This document shows positions 62,501 through 64,000 of a DNA stretch of 64,000 bases, piece after piece (position 1 is the first letter of the stretch; each line of letters opens with the position of its first letter). A program made the position numbers and the translations under genes. Below the pieces are notes generated by a model. The model had not been told where the DNA came from. It did not search any database and saw only the letters and a list, made by a program, of their open reading frames with translations. Source of the DNA: Streblospio benedicti (Eukaryota; Annelida; Polychaeta; Spionida; Spionidae). The stretch spans positions 11,531,299-11,595,298 of the forward strand of contig CM032666.1 of NCBI GenBank assembly GCA_019095985.1. Direction: 5' to 3'.

Positions 62501-63267
62501 TTGTTACATTGATAGACAGATGGTGGGTAAATTTGACCATTGGAGTAGAGACACTGAACTCCCGACACAGAATTAGGCCCAGAAGCCGTTTGAATTACAC
62601 CGACGTGCCTGGTTAAAAACCCTCCAAATGAGGTAGATAAAGCTAATCTGGCGTCTCACGGTTTGCTGCATAATTCAACCCCAGTCAAGGCATCATAGGC
62701 TGTTCACCCTCCCATCATCATAGATTCTTTAAACACGGCAAGATTGCCGCACAACCTTGTCGTTGAACGTCATTTAACCACCTGTAGCCAATCATTATCA
62801 TCCCAATCATATCTGATCTTCAAGACATGCGCATCTGAGTAATGGTGAAGAAAAATGCATTTTGTGTCTAACGGGAATTTATCTGCTGATTGCACACCAA
62901 AAGGTGGCCGTGACCTTCCCAAACAAGTCCATATCGCAATAGGGAGAAAGCTCCCTCAAGGCTGTTCTTTCTCTGGTCCACCAGTGAGTCAGCACCTCCT
63001 CTTTCTCCTGATGCCTGTCATCAGGAGCCTGTAATCGCTTGCTTTCTCCCGCCTGTGCTTCAAATCACTTCTCGTAGCCTTTTATCAAGCTTTTTGTAGT
63101 GGGAGATAGGAGGTGGGCCAGGATGTGCAATTTGACAATTGTTTACATGTACGTTTGATACATTGCCGTTTGTGTTTTGTTTTCGCGTTAAACATTTGCT
63201 AGGTTTTGTTATCATGGTGGGGACAAAGCGAACACAGTACACAATACTGTTTAATATTGTCTGGGTG
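56520..63267. other. No gene recognised (6.7 kb)
   Basis: Unique-looking AT-rich sequence. A GC-richer patch at about 61440-61550 has CCATGGCAACGG near 61437-61448, an RFX X-box-like half-site. A CRE TGACGTCA lies near 59552. G-runs occur near 58749. No exon is supported. Confidence 0.4.
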
Positions 63268-63370
63268 TGATGGAATGCACATCCCCCAGGGGGTCAAAGT
63301 TCGCAAGGCTACAAAGGGCAGAGACAATAGAGGGAGTAGCTGTCAGCAGCAATGATGGAATGCACATCCC
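63268..63370 (+). repeat. Direct repeat TGATGGAATGCACATCCC, 85-base period
   Basis: The exact 18-base phrase occurs at 63268-63285 and 63353-63370, each followed by a GGGGTCA-containing stretch. It may be an old tandem duplication or paired binding sites. Confidence 0.6.
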
Positions 63371-64000
63371 AATTGGGGTCACGCGGGGTCACTGGGGAAG
63401 TGGCGGACAAATGAGCAACCTCCGCCAACGCTTGTAAATGGGGGTGCAGATGGAAAAAAAAGACTCGCACTGTAATGTAATGTTGCTGCGTTTTATAGTA
63501 GTTTTCTTGTAAACTGTTTGGGCTTCCGGTACTCTTTAGATAGTATCATGTCATTTTGCTTTCAACACTAACTCAGTGACCAGTGTGAATGAGTTTCGAA
63601 CTGTACCTCAAGTATCAAAATGTTACCACGTGCCTACAAAGGCAAGTACAAGAAATACGTTACAATTATAAATTACATTGTAGCTAAAGTAAGGAATTGT
63701 CTCTATTTGAATAGGCTCTTTTCGAGGCGATAAATTGCGGCTGATGATGAAGATATTATGATCAGACATCATGGAGTTTTCTATTTTCGATAGGACTTTT
63801 GCTGATGTGTTTTATCTGCATGCAGCACACATGTGTTTCGTCGCCCGCGAACAAAGGCGAGGACACAGGGGGGTCAAGGGGTCAGATAGAGGCGATATGG
63901 AGATTACGTGATACATAAAACTCGTGTTTTTTGTAATATGCTGCGTGAACAAACTATTGGTGACTGTCTGTATAAAACGGGCGTGCACAGATCATCACAA
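63371..64000. other. No gene seen
   Basis: No supported feature to the window end. Confidence 0.5.

Overview
The window is animal nuclear DNA, probably from a marine invertebrate. The evidence is spliced exons with GT/AG borders, very low coding density, an AT-rich background with GC-richer exons, a long C2H2 zinc-finger gene, a B-box/MATH (TRIM-type) gene, CR1/Jockey-like LINE copies, a Penelope-like GIY-YIG fragment and many TIR elements. An invertebrate deuterostome such as a hemichordate or lancelet would fit, but that is inference. A 574-base run of N marks a draft assembly.

Layout. 1-10 kb is a repeat-rich accessory block. It holds two inverted clusters of an iterated CGCAAAATATAACC motif (836-937 and 5239-5338), which bracket a TTAA-flanked piggyBac-like MITE (2169-2785), the gap (3018-3591) and a Penelope-like fragment with 136-bp inverted repeats (3650-4200). 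A tRNA-derived SINE head and two LINE 3' ends follow. At 11.8-12.9 kb a third LINE end lies tail-first against the last exon of an unidentified membrane protein and supplies its last codons and stop. 14.5-14.9 kb is a cluster of nested hairpins. 18.3-22.6 kb is a 5'-truncated CR1-like LINE split by a 1.47-kb TTAA-flanked Kolobok/T2-like element, which itself carries a small TA-flanked MITE, and by C-rich repeats.

27.6-29.1 kb holds the best-supported spliced gene: B-box, coiled coil and MATH-like fold in two exons with a 200-bp intron. At 31.6 kb there is a likely single exon of another gene. 36.5 kb has a compact CRE/E-box/ETS/YY1-like promoter candidate. 43.1-45.4 kb is a 557-codon, 19-unit C2H2 zinc-finger gene on the minus strand; its 3' array is degenerate and one unit is split by a 232-bp MITE. 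From 46 kb to the end I see several MITEs, microsatellites and short tandem repeats but no convincing gene; this may be intron or intergenic DNA.

No operon-like or pathway link joins the genes. The common theme is layered insertion: elements within elements (LINE > Kolobok > MITE; LINE 3' end > MITE) and elements that reshape host coding ends (membrane-protein exon, zinc-finger array). I did not find a clear new molecular system. The best candidates for something undescribed are the inverted iterated-motif clusters at 836/5239 and the hairpin cluster at 14.5 kb.
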